This document shows, piece by piece, positions 1-10,333 of a stretch of DNA of 52,499 bases. Source of the DNA: Saprolegnia diclina VS20 (Eukaryota > Oomycota > Saprolegniomycetes > Saprolegniales > Saprolegniaceae); contig NW_008246094.1 of the NCBI RefSeq assembly GCF_000281045.1, forward strand, positions 569,645-622,143, in the 5' to 3' direction. The notes beneath the pieces are model-generated. The model did not search any database. It was given only the letters and a program-made list of their open reading frames with translations, and was not told the origin of the DNA. The position numbers and the translations under genes were made by a program. Each line of letters starts with the position of its first letter. The stretch's first letter is position 1.

Positions 1-9
1 TCTTATCTA

Positions 10-94
10 ATTTGAACGGCACTGTGGTAGTATTTTGTGCTCACAAGGCCAATTTATCAAATTTGGACGGCACTTTGGTAGTATTTTGTGCTCA
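10..94. repeat. Two-copy direct repeat at left edge
   Basis: A 35-bp unit ending GTAGTATTTTGTGCTCA occurs at about 10-44 and again at about 60-94, with two substitutions (TTGAACGGCACTGTGG against TTGGACGGCACTTTGG). The copies are 50 bp apart start to start. The array may continue beyond the left edge. No gene is recognised here; a 60-residue open frame on the minus strand only reflects the repeat. Confidence 0.7.
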
Positions 95-1018
95 TATTTC
101 AAAATCAGCGATAAATTGATCACTTTGCGAGAAAGAGACGTAGTGAGATAGGGTCGAAGATGCGAGGGTCGACAGTAGGGCCGAGGCATAGTAGAGAAGG
201 TAGTGGATGATGTGAATGTGTAGCAGGGTTGCTAGATCATGGGGGCGTTAAATAGTGTGAGTTTATGGGTGAAAAAATGAAAAGATCATGGTCGTGTGGT
301 TTTTGTACACGTTGCATGTGACCGCGTTGGTGCAAATGTTGCAGTGATTGGCCTGCGTGCTCGTGAATTGTCTGAGCTCTATTTCTAGAGTGTCATTCGG
401 CGTTTGACGAGTTTCCTGCGAGTCTTTTTCATAGCCGACACACCCATATTCTTTCTCATCGAAGTAAAAAACGCAATGAAGCGCATAAAAACCGGCTAAC
501 GTAACGGAGCGTTTGTGTCGCAAACGCTTGGAAGTAGACACAAAGTTTGTGTCTACTTCAGTAAGGTTCTACCGGTATGTATGTAATTCTCCTATGTAGT
601 TTCTGATAGAGGGCTGTAAGCAGGGTGGTCGGAAGGCTTTGCGTAGAGTGTTTTTGTGCATGTAAACCACTTTGCATGCAAATCACTTGATCATTGGCCC
701 GCGCGATGACATGGTCCAGTTGATATTTTACGAGACGCGCCGCTTTGGCCGCTTCATCTATTAAACCAGCTAAAGATGAGACGGTTTCGCGGTCGTCGAC
801 GACGATCAATAAGCCAACCAATCAAATGTGTCTGCGTTGAAATCAAGTTGACAGCATTGACTCGCATCGTCAGTGTATTTGTACGTCGCTGTCACGTAGC
901 GTGCCGACCTGACAGCGCACGCGTTTTCGTACTATTGTGAGCGCTTGTGTCATTGTGGCTGGCTCACAGAAAAGGCTCTACATGGCGCTGAGAGAGAGCA
1001 GTGACACAAGACAACTCG
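95..1018. other. Intergenic region, no gene recognised
   Basis: Only short open frames without family resemblance are seen. It holds the double hairpin at 508-559. A CCAATCAAATGTGTCTGCGTT stretch near 818 resembles CAATCAAACGTGTTCGCGTT near 1146, so this part is repeat-like. Confidence 0.5.
508..559. repeat. Two adjacent hairpins
   Basis: Hairpin A has arms AGCGTTTG (508-515) and CAAACGCT (521-528) around a 5-nt loop. Hairpin B follows after 2 nt, with 14-bp perfect arms GAAGTAGACACAAA (531-544) and TTTGTGTCTACTTC (546-559) around a single base. Function unknown; terminator, transposon end or recombination remnant are all possible. Confidence 0.75.
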
Positions 1019-1117
1019 TGTGTCGCGTGTCGAGCTTCCAATGCACTTGGTCCTTCGAGAGCGGGCGGCGGATGCGAGGTTGGCACCGCCACGTAAGCTA
1101 ACCGGACACGCGCCACA
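1019..1117 (+). mobile_element. Short MITE-like element, copy 1 (internally deleted)
   Basis: This 99-bp segment begins TGTGTCGCGTGTC and ends GACACGCGCCACA; the ends are inverted repeats with one mismatch. Positions 1027-1099 match 33070-33142 in opposite orientation with about two mismatches over 73 bp, and 1099-1118 match 32898-32917 exactly. Relative to the copy at 32899-33148 it lacks about 152 internal bp. No clear target-site duplication is seen here. No open frame of its own, so non-autonomous if mobile. Confidence 0.6.
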
Positions 1118-1458
1118 CGTGTAGGCACTCATCCTCAACGTTATCAATCAAACGTGTTCGCGTTAAATTCAAATTAGCAAAAACTAACCCAAAGACTTCG
1201 CATACGTAGCGCTACGCCTGAGGGCGTCGGAGTTGGCACCAGCACTTGGTCGTTGGGAGTGAGCTGCGCACGGAGAGATCCATCCCGTGGTGGACCCCAC
1301 TCGCCGAGTTATATAGCTCGCGCGAGGTCGTATCCTCAACGTTAGATGTAGCATTCGACGTGCAGCCATGGCGGCGATGTGCGGGAGGGCGACGCAACGC
1401 TATTGCCCCATTCGGATCGGAGCTTGTGCGTACGAAGAAGGTCCTCGATAAGGTTGCA
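1118..1458. other. Intergenic region downstream of the LRR pseudogene
   Basis: I recognise no gene. Two GTATCCTCAACGTTA-like stretches (near 1131 and 1331) suggest an old local duplication. Confidence 0.4.
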
Positions 1459-2816
1459 TTACCCGAGGAGTCTCACATGGCCGAAATATAGTGTGACATT
1501 GTGACATTCACCAAGCGCTGTCAGTAGCACGGGCGCCGACGCGAGGGTGAGGGCGCTGTTCCGCAATAAGATCCTCAGCGCTCGTCGGCTCTTGCGGGAT
1601 GCGACGGCCAATAAGATCGCATCCTCGTCATCCAGCTTTGTCTCATCGAGCGTGAGCACCTTGAGACTACGATCCATGCACGCAAGCACCAAGACCCCTT
1701 CCTTGCCGAGCGTAGTTCGCGTCAAGTTGACGAACGTAGGATGACGCGACGTAGAGAGCTACTGCACGAGGCTGGCGACGAACTCCATGTCATCCGTCAA
1801 CCGACGCAACGTGGCGGTCGAGAGGTAGTGCTCGTGGGTAGAACCCAGTGTTCGAGGCTGAGATTTGAGCAACGGAAACGCGGCGGGAGCGCTCATGACG
1901 TCACATAACAGCAGCTCGCGTGCGTGGGTGTTTTCGAGTGCGAAAGAGCGGAGCAGGGTCCGATCGAGCTCTACGAAAATGGCGATGGCGTGCTCGCTGG
2001 AATCGCGGCGCAACGAGAGCGCTGTGATGTGTCTCAAACACTTGGCACCGCCGCCAAGGCTGCTCGAACGTCCCTTGCACAAACGAGACTCAACGACGAG
2101 AACGTAGGACATGCCTGGACGGCAATGACCAGTGCCGTTGGGTCATGCACCGAGTCGCAGTCAAACGTGAGAGACGACGCGCTTGGTCCTTGGAGCGAAT
2201 CGACGATGGCGGTTGAGTCCAGCGATCTGTCAACGTCTTCCGACGTACGCACCTTGAGCGTGTGCAAGCGAAGGGTTGGTATCGCTGCCAAGTGGCGCTC
2301 AACGTCAGAGCGATGCACCGAGGTGGTTTCAATCACCACATGTTGGACGTTGGCACATCAAGCGAGGATGTCGGGGATTGGGTCTGGCACCAGAATGGCG
2401 CCCTTGGCAATGACGTTGTCGATGTTGTCGCTCCAGAGATAGGCAAACGCACCGAGCAGACCGGGCACGGAGGGGTCCACGACGAGAGTTGCGGGTATTT
2501 TGGGCGGCAACTTCGCATCGAGCCAGGGCCGTCAAACCAGAATCCGCGTAAACGCTTTTGAACGCCGGCAGTGCTTGGGCGCCAATGCGAGGTCACCGGC
2601 TCGGAATCTCCGCCACAACCCACACCGGCTGTAGGCGCTGAAGGCTGTGACGGCGCCGAGGTCTTGGAGCGCGACGAGTTCGGGCGGCAGCGTCAACAGT
2701 GGCAGCGCCTTCAGGAAGGCGGTGACGCCTCTGCAATTTGGAATCGCCTGCAGAATCGCGTGGAGTACGACGCTTGGCAGGTTCGGGAAGTTGGCTCGTT
2801 TTGTCTCTGGCATCAT
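1459..2816 (-). pseudogene. Decayed F-box-like/LRR protein gene
   Basis: Read on the minus strand from ATG 2816, the frame opens with an F-box-like segment (LPSVVLHAILQAIP...FLKALP) and continues into leucine-rich text (LAAIPTLRLHTLKV, LRHITALSLRR, LKVLTLDETKLDDEDAILLA), typical of the very large family of short-leucine-repeat proteins in Saprolegniales. The frame is broken. In-frame TGA codons lie at 2532-2534 and 2358-2360; after the second the same frame resumes with CANVQHVVIE. A frame shift lies near 2040, and an in-frame TAG is at 1759-1761, after which HPTFVNLTRTTLGK continues. None of the breaks has good splice signals. A pseudogene is the simplest reading; the ancestral protein was about 450 residues. 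Confidence 0.7.
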
Positions 2817-3327
2817 CGCAAACTGGCGCCTCTGCGATCCAATTTTGCTGTGACATAGCTTTACAATTAACCCTCCCAGACCTAAAGGCGTTAAATAATC
2901 GACATGGATATTGTGTATCCGATTGTACAATATTGTTTTGTGTCGAGAAATTTCGGAACAGCGTCCATCAACACACCAGACAATAATGTGGCACAATTTT
3001 GGTTGACAATATATTGTCTTTGCATACGCGGGCAGCTCAGGTTGGTCAATTCCATAGTACGTGCGGAGTGGTTTCCCACCAACGTTAGCCTTGTGAGGTG
3101 GAGTGGCCTAACAGGGTTCTGGAATCTGTCTCATCTTGCATTGCATCGGGATATAGCTCCAGGAATATAGCTACCGCGATCCGAGCAAAGTCCACACAGC
3201 AAGGAGGTCTGTAGAGGTAACGCGCTCATGCTCAGGGAGGTTCTGGTAGGACGTGTGGCAACAGGTACAACTGCGACCGTGTTCAATTCGCTCATATTGC
3301 AAACGCTGGGTCCGAGGACTGTCGCGC
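2817..3327. other. Intergenic region, no gene recognised
   Basis: This lies between the start of the LRR pseudogene and the 3' end of the proteasome ATPase gene. It is AT-richer than its neighbours, with no recognisable open frame. Confidence 0.5.
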
Positions 3328-4686
3328 TTAGTGATAGAAGTCGAACGTTGTATCGGCCCGCTTGATCGCGTTCTTGTAGCCCTTGTCAAAGTCCTTGGGC
3401 AAAATAACATACCGGTTCTTGCGCACGGCTTGGAGACCCGCCTCTTGGCAGATGGACGCAATGTCGGCCGAACTGATCTTCTCGGGGCGGTTGACGTAAT
3501 CCTATACCCATCCATCGCGTGAGAGACCGTTGACCACATCAAAGCGGTACCTCGAGGTCGACTTCGTCGCCCAAGTTCATGTTGGCCGTGCATGCTTGGT
3601 AGATGAGACGCTTCTGGCGGCGGTCCGGCAGCGGAAACTCAATTTTGCGGTCAAGACGACCCGGGCGAAGGAGAGCCGGGTCGAGTGTATCGGCGCGGTT
3701 CGTCGCCATGATCACCTTGACGTTCGTGGCTTGGTCAAACCCGTCCATTTGGTTGAGGAGCTCGAGCAAAATACGCTGCACCTCGCGATCCGCGCCCGTC
3801 TGCGCGTCAAAGCGCTTGGTCGCAATCGCGTCGACTTCATCGATAAAGACAATCGCGGGCGAGTTCTCCTTGGCGAGGCGGAACACGTCGCGCACCATGC
3901 GCGGGCCCTCGCCGAGGTACTTTTGCACAAACTCCGAGCCGACGACGCGGATGAACGACGCCGTCGTCGCGTTTGCGACGGCTTTGGCAAGCATCGTCTT
4001 GCCCGTGCCCGGCGGGCCGTACATGAGCACGCCACGCGGCGGGTCGACACCAATCTGCTTGTACAAGTCGAAATGCGTGAGCGGGAGCTCGACGGCTTCG
4101 CGCACTTCTTGCTTCTGGACGTCCATGCCACCAATGTCCGAGTACGAGACGTCCGGGCGCTCCGACATCTACATGGCAGTGCAGAATCCATATTGGCAAG
4201 GTGTCACGAGCATACCTGCATCATCTGAATACTCGAGTCCGACTCGGGCGGCAAGATGGCCACGACGGCGTGCGAGTGGCGGTGCAGCGCGACCGACGAG
4301 TTGGGCTTCAAGCGCTCGCGGTCGAGCGTGCTCAAGATGCGCACGTAGTAGTTGGAACCGGCGGTCGAGCCCACGATGCCATAGTTGGCGTCGACCATCT
4401 CGAGGAACTGGCCGATGACGAGCGGCACGGACTGGATGCGCTTGACCTCTTCCTTGGCGCGGATGAGCTCGCGCTTCAAGTTCTTCATCTCGTCCTTGAT
4501 GTAGCCTTCCTGGATGTCGAGGAACTCGAGGTGGCGCTGGAGCGCCTTGTACTTGGAGAACATGTCATCCTCCTGCTTCTACATACGCAGCATGAGCCCT
4601 CGTCCTCTTCTCCATGTACCTACGTCCGAGAGCGGCAGCATCGCCACGTCCTCCATGTCGGTCGTCTTGAGCCCGATGTCTTCCAT
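3328..4686 (-). CDS. RPT3: 26S proteasome regulatory ATPase RPT3 (subunit 6B)
   Basis: AAA+ ATPase of the 19S base; it unfolds ubiquitinated substrates and opens the 20S gate. Four exons (4624-4686, 4216-4578, 3551-4168, 3328-3501) joined by 45-, 47- and 49-nt GT-AG introns, all phase 0, give 405 residues (human PSMC4 has 418). The N-terminus is a coiled coil (about residues 22-70), followed by the OB-fold stretch [10 protein letters not shown]...[15 protein letters not shown]. The ATPase domain has Walker A GPPGTGKT (193-200), Walker B FIDE (250-253) and arginine fingers in [10 protein letters not shown] (about 310 and 313). The protein ends in FYH, a hydrophobic-Tyr-X tail as used by Rpt3 to dock into the 20S ring. 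The start at 4686 is the first ATG before the coiled coil. An inverted repeat containing TCCGGATA lies about 75-95 nt upstream. Confidence 0.97.
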
Positions 4687-5136
4687 GCTTCCTCGTCGCT
4701 CGAATCGGGTTGTCTACCTCCGAAACCCAATACCGCTACACAAGCCCCACATATCTTTCCTCCGGATAAATCTTATCCGGACAATCCATGGCTAAAAACA
4801 CGCAACCTGGCCAAAACACCAGCACTGACATCGTACCTTGTTCTCCAGCGCTTCAACCCACTGACTATACAAGCATGCACGCGTGCATCTATAGCATCCA
4901 ACGGAACCTCGTGGTTGGCTCCTTTCAATGGTGGCAGCCCATCCCGCACGAGCTCGTTGCGCCGAAAATGACACGGTCACGAGCAATGACGTGGCGCCAC
5001 AGCAACGCTTAAACGCATCAGCACATTGCAGATTGCCCAATAAGGACATTCCCGTACAATGACAGAGACATTAACGATAGACGCATGAAGAAGATAAAAC
5101 CAGGAACGACATAGATTACGATAGGGAGAGTGTCGC
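4687..5136. other. Intergenic region: RPT3 promoter and bZIP 3' flank
   Basis: It carries the inverted repeat at 4761-4781. Otherwise I see no gene; the small open frames have no resemblance to known proteins. Confidence 0.5.
4761..4781. promoter_or_regulatory. Inverted repeat TCCGGATAA-atc-TTATCCGGA upstream of RPT3
   Basis: Perfect 9-bp arms with a 3-nt spacer, 75-95 nt upstream of the RPT3 start codon. TCCGGAT also occurs close upstream of the bZIP, PPR, stramenopile nuclear protein, sterol-desaturase and Q/H-rich genes, so a transcription-factor site is inferred rather than shown. Confidence 0.5.
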
Positions 5137-6577
5137 CTAAAACACGTTTGTCCAAAGCTTGTTGAGGAGGTGCATGCACGCCGGGTTGTTGGTGACCCAC
5201 ACGATAAACTACACATGGAGTCCTAAACCGGGTTCGTCACAAGTAATTCACGTACTTTGGCGCGCTGCGTCGGCGTCAGAATGTTCTGGAGCTGGTCCAT
5301 CTCCGTGTCGAGCGTAATGTTCTTTTGCTCGACGTCGGCCTTGAGCTGGTGCAAGAGCTGCAAAGCGAGCCGGAGGTTTTCGCAAATCTTGACCACCGCA
5401 CTCCTAGTCGTTCGCATGAGACTCACGAGCATGCACTATATCTCTACCGGTGGGACTGGATGCTCTTGCGCTGCTCCTCGGTGAGCCCGAGGTCGTGCGT
5501 GAGGATCGAGAGCAGGCTCGTTTCGTCTTCGCCGTCCTCCCAGAACGCATCGTCCTGCTTGAGCGCCCAAATGCACATCTTGGTCACTTGCGTCGGCATC
5601 AAAAGCCGCTCGAGTTGGTGCAAGTGGTAGTTGAGCGCCGACTGCCGACCTTGGCCATAGTCCGAGTATTGCTAAATGGTTGGCTTAGAGACTTGTTTCG
5701 TCAAGAGAGATGCAATGTACCTCTTTGAAGTTGTCGATCTTGGCCGCGATTTCAGGCTCGGGCGCATTTTCGTGGATCTAAGCGATGCGTTCCTTGAAAC
5801 GACGTGTCTGACGAGTCGACGTACCATGGACTCGAGCTCGATGCAGATTTGCGTCTTCTCGTCTTCTTCTTGCTTCATGGCCTCCTTCCCGGCCTTGAGC
5901 TGCGACCGGAGCTCCATGTTTTCCTTCTCGAGCGCCTTGCAGCGCTCTTCGACGCCGAGAATGTGGTCGCGCTTCCGGCGCCGACACTCGCGCGCTGACT
6001 CGCGGTTGCGCTCGAGCCGCTTCTTGCGCTGCGGGTTGAGGTCGGAGCTGCCGTCCTTGTTCAAAAAGTGCGTGAGCGGCGGCTGGTCGTCGTCGTCGGC
6101 CTTGCGCTTCTTCGAGTAGTCGCTGGCCTTGGGCGTCGAGCTCGCGCTGCTGCCGCCGCTGTGCTTGACGCCGTCCTTGGGCGACGTGGCCGCCGGGTGC
6201 ACCATGTTGAAGAGGTTGAGCGGGTTCGCAGGCGGGAACGACGCCTGCGGCGCGGCGCCAGTCTGGGGCATGTTACCGAAGCCGGCGAGAAAGCCGGGGT
6301 ACGCCGACATGAGCGGCATCATCTGGTTGAGCTGTTGAAGTTGCATGACGTTGCTCGCGGCAGAGCCATGCATGGGCATCGACATCATGGGTGGCATCGT
6401 TGGAAGGCCCGTCGCCGGCGCCGCCGCCTTGGCCTTCTGGCTCTCCTGGACGAGCCACTGGTACATCTCGGGGCGGATGTTGCTTGGAGGTACCGCCGTC
6501 GACGCGGCGGTGCGCGGAGGAGCGATCGTCGTCGCGCCGCCCGTCTTGGTCTTCTTCATATTAGTTGCTTTCTCCAT
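5137..6577 (-). CDS. bZIP transcription factor with conserved C-terminal helical region
   Basis: Five exons (5825-6577, 5721-5777, 5448-5671, 5256-5403, 5137-5208) with 47-, 49-, 44- and 47-nt GT-AG introns; phases agree, giving 417 residues. The N-terminal 180 residues are low-complexity and rich in Met, Pro, Ala and Gln (QLQQLNQMMPLM), as in activation regions. The basic region RKKRLERNRESARECRRRKR (184-203) has the N-x7-R signature, followed by a leucine zipper (about 205-240). The C-terminal half (LHQLERLLMPTQVTKMCIWAL; FIVWVTNNPACMHLLNKLW) is a conserved helical part I recognise from oomycete bZIPs; its role is unknown. ATG 6577 is preferred, but in-frame upstream ATGs at 6643 and 6667 are possible. 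An ATCCGGAT site and a CCAAT box lie near 6723-6740. Confidence 0.9.
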
Positions 6578-7982
6578 CGTCGCGAAGCGGGCCGAAATGA
6601 ATGATGGCTCGGCGACGTAATCGGCGCGTCCGAGCTGCGTCATCGGTTTTAAACGCCTCACATACAAACATCAAGACAAAACGAAGTGTTTTAAACGACA
6701 TGCACTGGCCACTCGCAGCCACATCCGGATGCTCGGCCAATCAGAACACGGTGCTTCCTACCATCGTCGTCTCGTTTCCAGATAGTTTCTCCATACTGTC
6801 TCACGTTCCGACGTTCCGCGGTAGCGCTGGCCCTCCTAGCTACGGATACAGATTCTTTCAGGACAAAAAAAGGGTGTCTTCACCCTCCTATATCCTATAT
6901 AATCAAAGGACGAGCTTTCAAGGGGTTATCTCGCACTGCAGCACGCTGGACGCCACAGCGTGCCTGGTCGACGATTGCACGACAGAGACAGTATTGAAAA
7001 GAAGCGGACGGTTGCGACGCCCCTGTCGCGGTGGCAGAATATCGCACCCAAGCAGCTGGCGGATTTCCGCCAATCGGATGGCGCCAAGTACGGCACGGGG
7101 AAATGATTGGCAGAGAAGGGATGCGCCGCTACATTGCAATCTTCGCAATCGAATTCGCGGGTCAGAGACCACCGTCGCAGGGATGGTAGCCGTAGCTGCA
7201 TGGAGCCTGCGTCGACCATCATGCGGGCGGTGACGACAACACACACAAGTACATGCATGGACAGACGGCAGTACCACTACTGCGAGGTGCGTCTGGGCGG
7301 CGCGCATTTTCGTGCGGCGGCGAATCTTTCGCATGGCGCCAGCCACCGATCCCCAAGCTACTCCAACTCTTGCCCTTAGCGTATGCTGGTCCATTTCGGC
7401 GAGATATGCTACTCAGTATCGCCGATAGCTATAGCCGATTGCATCTCTCGCACGACCAACGTCCAACGACGACGCCTGTCGTTACCGTGCCCGCCCGTGG
7501 GACGGCACCAGCTTCTCTTGTTCGTTGGACCACTCTCGGTTGCCGTCTTGGGCAACCACTCATGATGCGCTAACAGTCCACCTGGGTGCAGCAGTGAAAT
7601 CTTCCGTCGAGCAGCTTGACGTGAACCGGTGATGGACAGTTCTCGTACAGGTCGACACTGCTGTACGAGGCGAAGGGTTAGCGAGGGCAGCGCATGACCA
7701 GTCGGGCAAGAAGCAAGCCATAGGCTGCAAGCCTCGAAATCCTCGCTTTTACGAGACTGCGACGAGAGGCGGGTCCGCAGCATCCTTCGGCCAGAGTAGC
7801 TACCATGCGGTGGAAACGACGCCCGAGCTGACGCTGCATCTTGCCTTGCGTCCTACCAAGGCCATAAGTCCTACTAGTACTCACTAGCAACCCATATTTG
7901 GCGCCGTCACAAGTCGATTTACAAAATGACACTGTCGACAATCGTCGTATTAACCAAGGGGTACATGCGCCACCAAAATCTA
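6578..7982. other. Long intergenic region, no gene supported
   Basis: It holds the bZIP promoter (CCAATCAG next to ATCCGGAT at about 6723-6740) and the 3' flank of the capping enzyme gene. Open frames at 6601-7233 (+), 6918-7394 (-) and 7678-8079 (-) overlap each other and show no domain, regular codon usage or splice structure that I can support. Confidence 0.4.
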
Positions 7983-10333
7983 CTACGAGGTCCCGCCCGA
8001 GTGCAAGAGCGACGCAAAGAGCTGCTTGCGCTTGGCGCGCATTTGGCTGCTCCACTCGTCGCCGACAAGGATGCGGCACTGGAGCTCTTCTTCCGAGATC
8101 GCCTCGGCCATGTTGATGAGGCTCGAGAGCACGGTGCGGATGTAATTGGGCGTGTCCTTGTCCGGCCGCGCCATCTTGAACTGCCAGTAGCCCACATCCG
8201 CGTTGAACGCAAACTCGAGCACCGCTTGGTGGTTTGGGGCGTTCTGGAGCGTTGCATGAATCTTTTTGAGGTCGCGCGGGTCGACGACCACAATCTGGTC
8301 GAGGTCGATCGCCTTCCCAGGCCCCGAGCAGTTGAGTTTGAGTTGGCCGTTCTCAATCCACGCAAAAAAGTCGACCGTGATCAAGTCACTCCACTTCCAC
8401 TTGAAGTAGTCTACATTCGAAAAATCAACCAAAAATCCATCAAAATTCATCAAAATTCAAAAATCCCAATTCCAAAAATCAACCAAAAAATAGAAACATA
8501 TAAATGGCAAACATGACATACCGTGGTGGGAAAAGGGCACGTACGGCGCGGTCCCGGGGCAAAAGACGACACCGTCCGTCTTGTGATGGCGCTTACCGTC
8601 GTTGTAGAAGCGGACGACCTCGCCCGTCCCATTGTCCGTGTGCGCGCTGATCCTAAGTTCCGTCGCCGGAAACTATGAGACATGTGCATCCTCCACGACC
8701 ACGTACGCTTTGAACACTTCGCGGATGTGGCGCACCGACTGCCAGCGCTTCCGGAAGAGCGGGAGAACGTTCCCGAGCGGCATGGCGCGCATACCGCGCT
8801 CGTAGCTTCCGCTACACACACAGCAGCACTCATGAGCCTCCTGTCATGCATCGCATCGATCGATGTACGTCTCTGAGAGCAGGGTCTGGATGGCAAGGAT
8901 GCGTTCTTTGAACGGCTTGCGCACGTGGCTCAGGCTCGGGAGCGAGCCCTCGGCGATGATGTCAAACACCATAAAGACGTAGCGCTTGAGCGTGTAGTTG
9001 AAGACATACTCGCCGTCAAGCACCGTGCCTTCCGGTAGGAGCGACACGAGCGACTCGAGGCCTGCAAGACTCGTGAGAAGACGGAAGCACGCACGAAACT
9101 GTAAACGCACCGGGGGCGACGAACGCAAAGCTGGAGCGATCGACGAGCACGACAACACCAGGCCCCACAACGAGGAAGTACCGGACGCCGTCCGTCTTTT
9201 CCGAGACAAAGTACTCGCGGTCGCGGGCGCGGACGACCGGTAGATTGCAGCGGGCAAACCCGACCGGCATGGTGCCGGGAAACTTGTTGGCGTGCTCAAA
9301 GTGCGAGAGGTAGGCGTTGCGGACCGCGTGCTCGGGGTCCATGAGGTCCCAGTTGACCTTGTACGCTTGGCTCGCGTGGGGCATAAAGTGGCTACGCAAT
9401 GTCAGAATGCTGCGACCATTGGGTGAGAGATGCTGGGTACCGGGTGAGCGTGTTCCAGAGCAAGCCCGCGTTCATGTTGGCGCCGACCCACGTCTGTTCA
9501 TGGGCCATGTTGAGCCACTCCTTGACCGCATTGGGCTTGAGCTCCAGCTCGACTTCGTACGTGGGCTCGCCGCTATCGCCCGACACTTCGGTCAAGTCGA
9601 TGCGCACGTGCTGGCCGATCGCCGACTTGCGTTGCCGGTTCCGCTCGCTCTCGGGCGCCGACCCGACGACGCTCGACGGGTCCGAGGGCGGAAACTCGAG
9701 CGAGATCGAGACGCGGCAGTCGTACTGGCAGTGCGGCAAGAAGATGTCGATGCTACCGAGGCGCTCCTTGACCTGGAGGTACTTGGGCTGCGATGGCCTT
9801 CCACTCGGGTCCATCTCTTGAACGACGCGCTTCGAGCCCGGGTACATTTCGACGCGCGAGTGCTCTTCGTGCTTGGCGTACGAGTCCTGACTCGATATCT
9901 GCTGGAGCTTCTTCATGAAGCGATCGTAGTCGGCAGCCTTGACGCCGGGCACGAACTTGGCGCTGTTCGAGCGCATGTCCTCGTCACGGAGCACAACGCA
10001 CGCGTTGCCGTACACCGATGGTTCAAAGCGCTTGGTCGTCGCCGATGATGAGATCCGCCCAAAGCGCAGCTCGACCTCGACCTCGGCGCCAACGCCCCGC
10101 GCGTCAATCGTCTCGCGCATCGAGAGTAGAAAGTTCGTGATCGCCGCGTCCGGCGACTCGGAATCGTGCGTCGGCAGCTTGGGCCCGCGCCCGCCGCCCG
10201 CCGCCGAGTTGCCGTCGCCGTGCATCATGGCCAGGTTAGCCTCGGTCTTGCGAGCATCCGCCAAGCTCTTACTCTTCTTGTCGAGGTTCTGGACCATGTT
10301 GTTGAGGTCGAACGGACGCTTTCGGCTGCCCAT
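7983..10333 (-). CDS. mRNA capping enzyme: RNA 5'-triphosphatase (TTM/CYTH) fused to guanylyltransferase
   Basis: Makes the 5' cap of nuclear mRNA: removal of the gamma phosphate, then GMP transfer. Six exons (9441-10333, 9111-9391, 8869-9061, 8707-8811, 8522-8652, 7983-8410) agree in phase and give 676 residues. The triphosphatase half shows both metal-binding glutamate strands of tunnel enzymes: EVEVELRFG (84-92) and YEVELELK (259-266). The guanylyltransferase half has motif I EKTDGVRYF (acceptor Lys about 363), motif III LDGEYV, IIIa YVFMVFDII, IV HHKTDGVVF, V YFKWKW and VI ARPDKDTPN. Fungi usually encode the two activities separately and animals use a cysteine phosphatase, so TTM plus transferase in one chain fits protists. 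The 54-nt intron at 8653-8706 is the least certain; a shorter acceptor changes only a few residues. Confidence 0.93.
8411..8521 (-). repeat. AT-rich intron with internal short repeats
   Basis: This intron of the capping enzyme gene is 111 nt, twice the local norm, and nearly all A/T. On the plus strand it contains repeated AAAATCAACCAAAAA and CATCAAAATT units, suggesting growth by slippage or duplication. Donor GTATGT and acceptor ATGTAG are canonical. Confidence 0.7.

Noticed and set aside
6601-7233. 210-residue plus-strand frame upstream of the bZIP gene
   Set aside because: No ATG context, domain or codon bias; overlaps equally long frames on the other strand.
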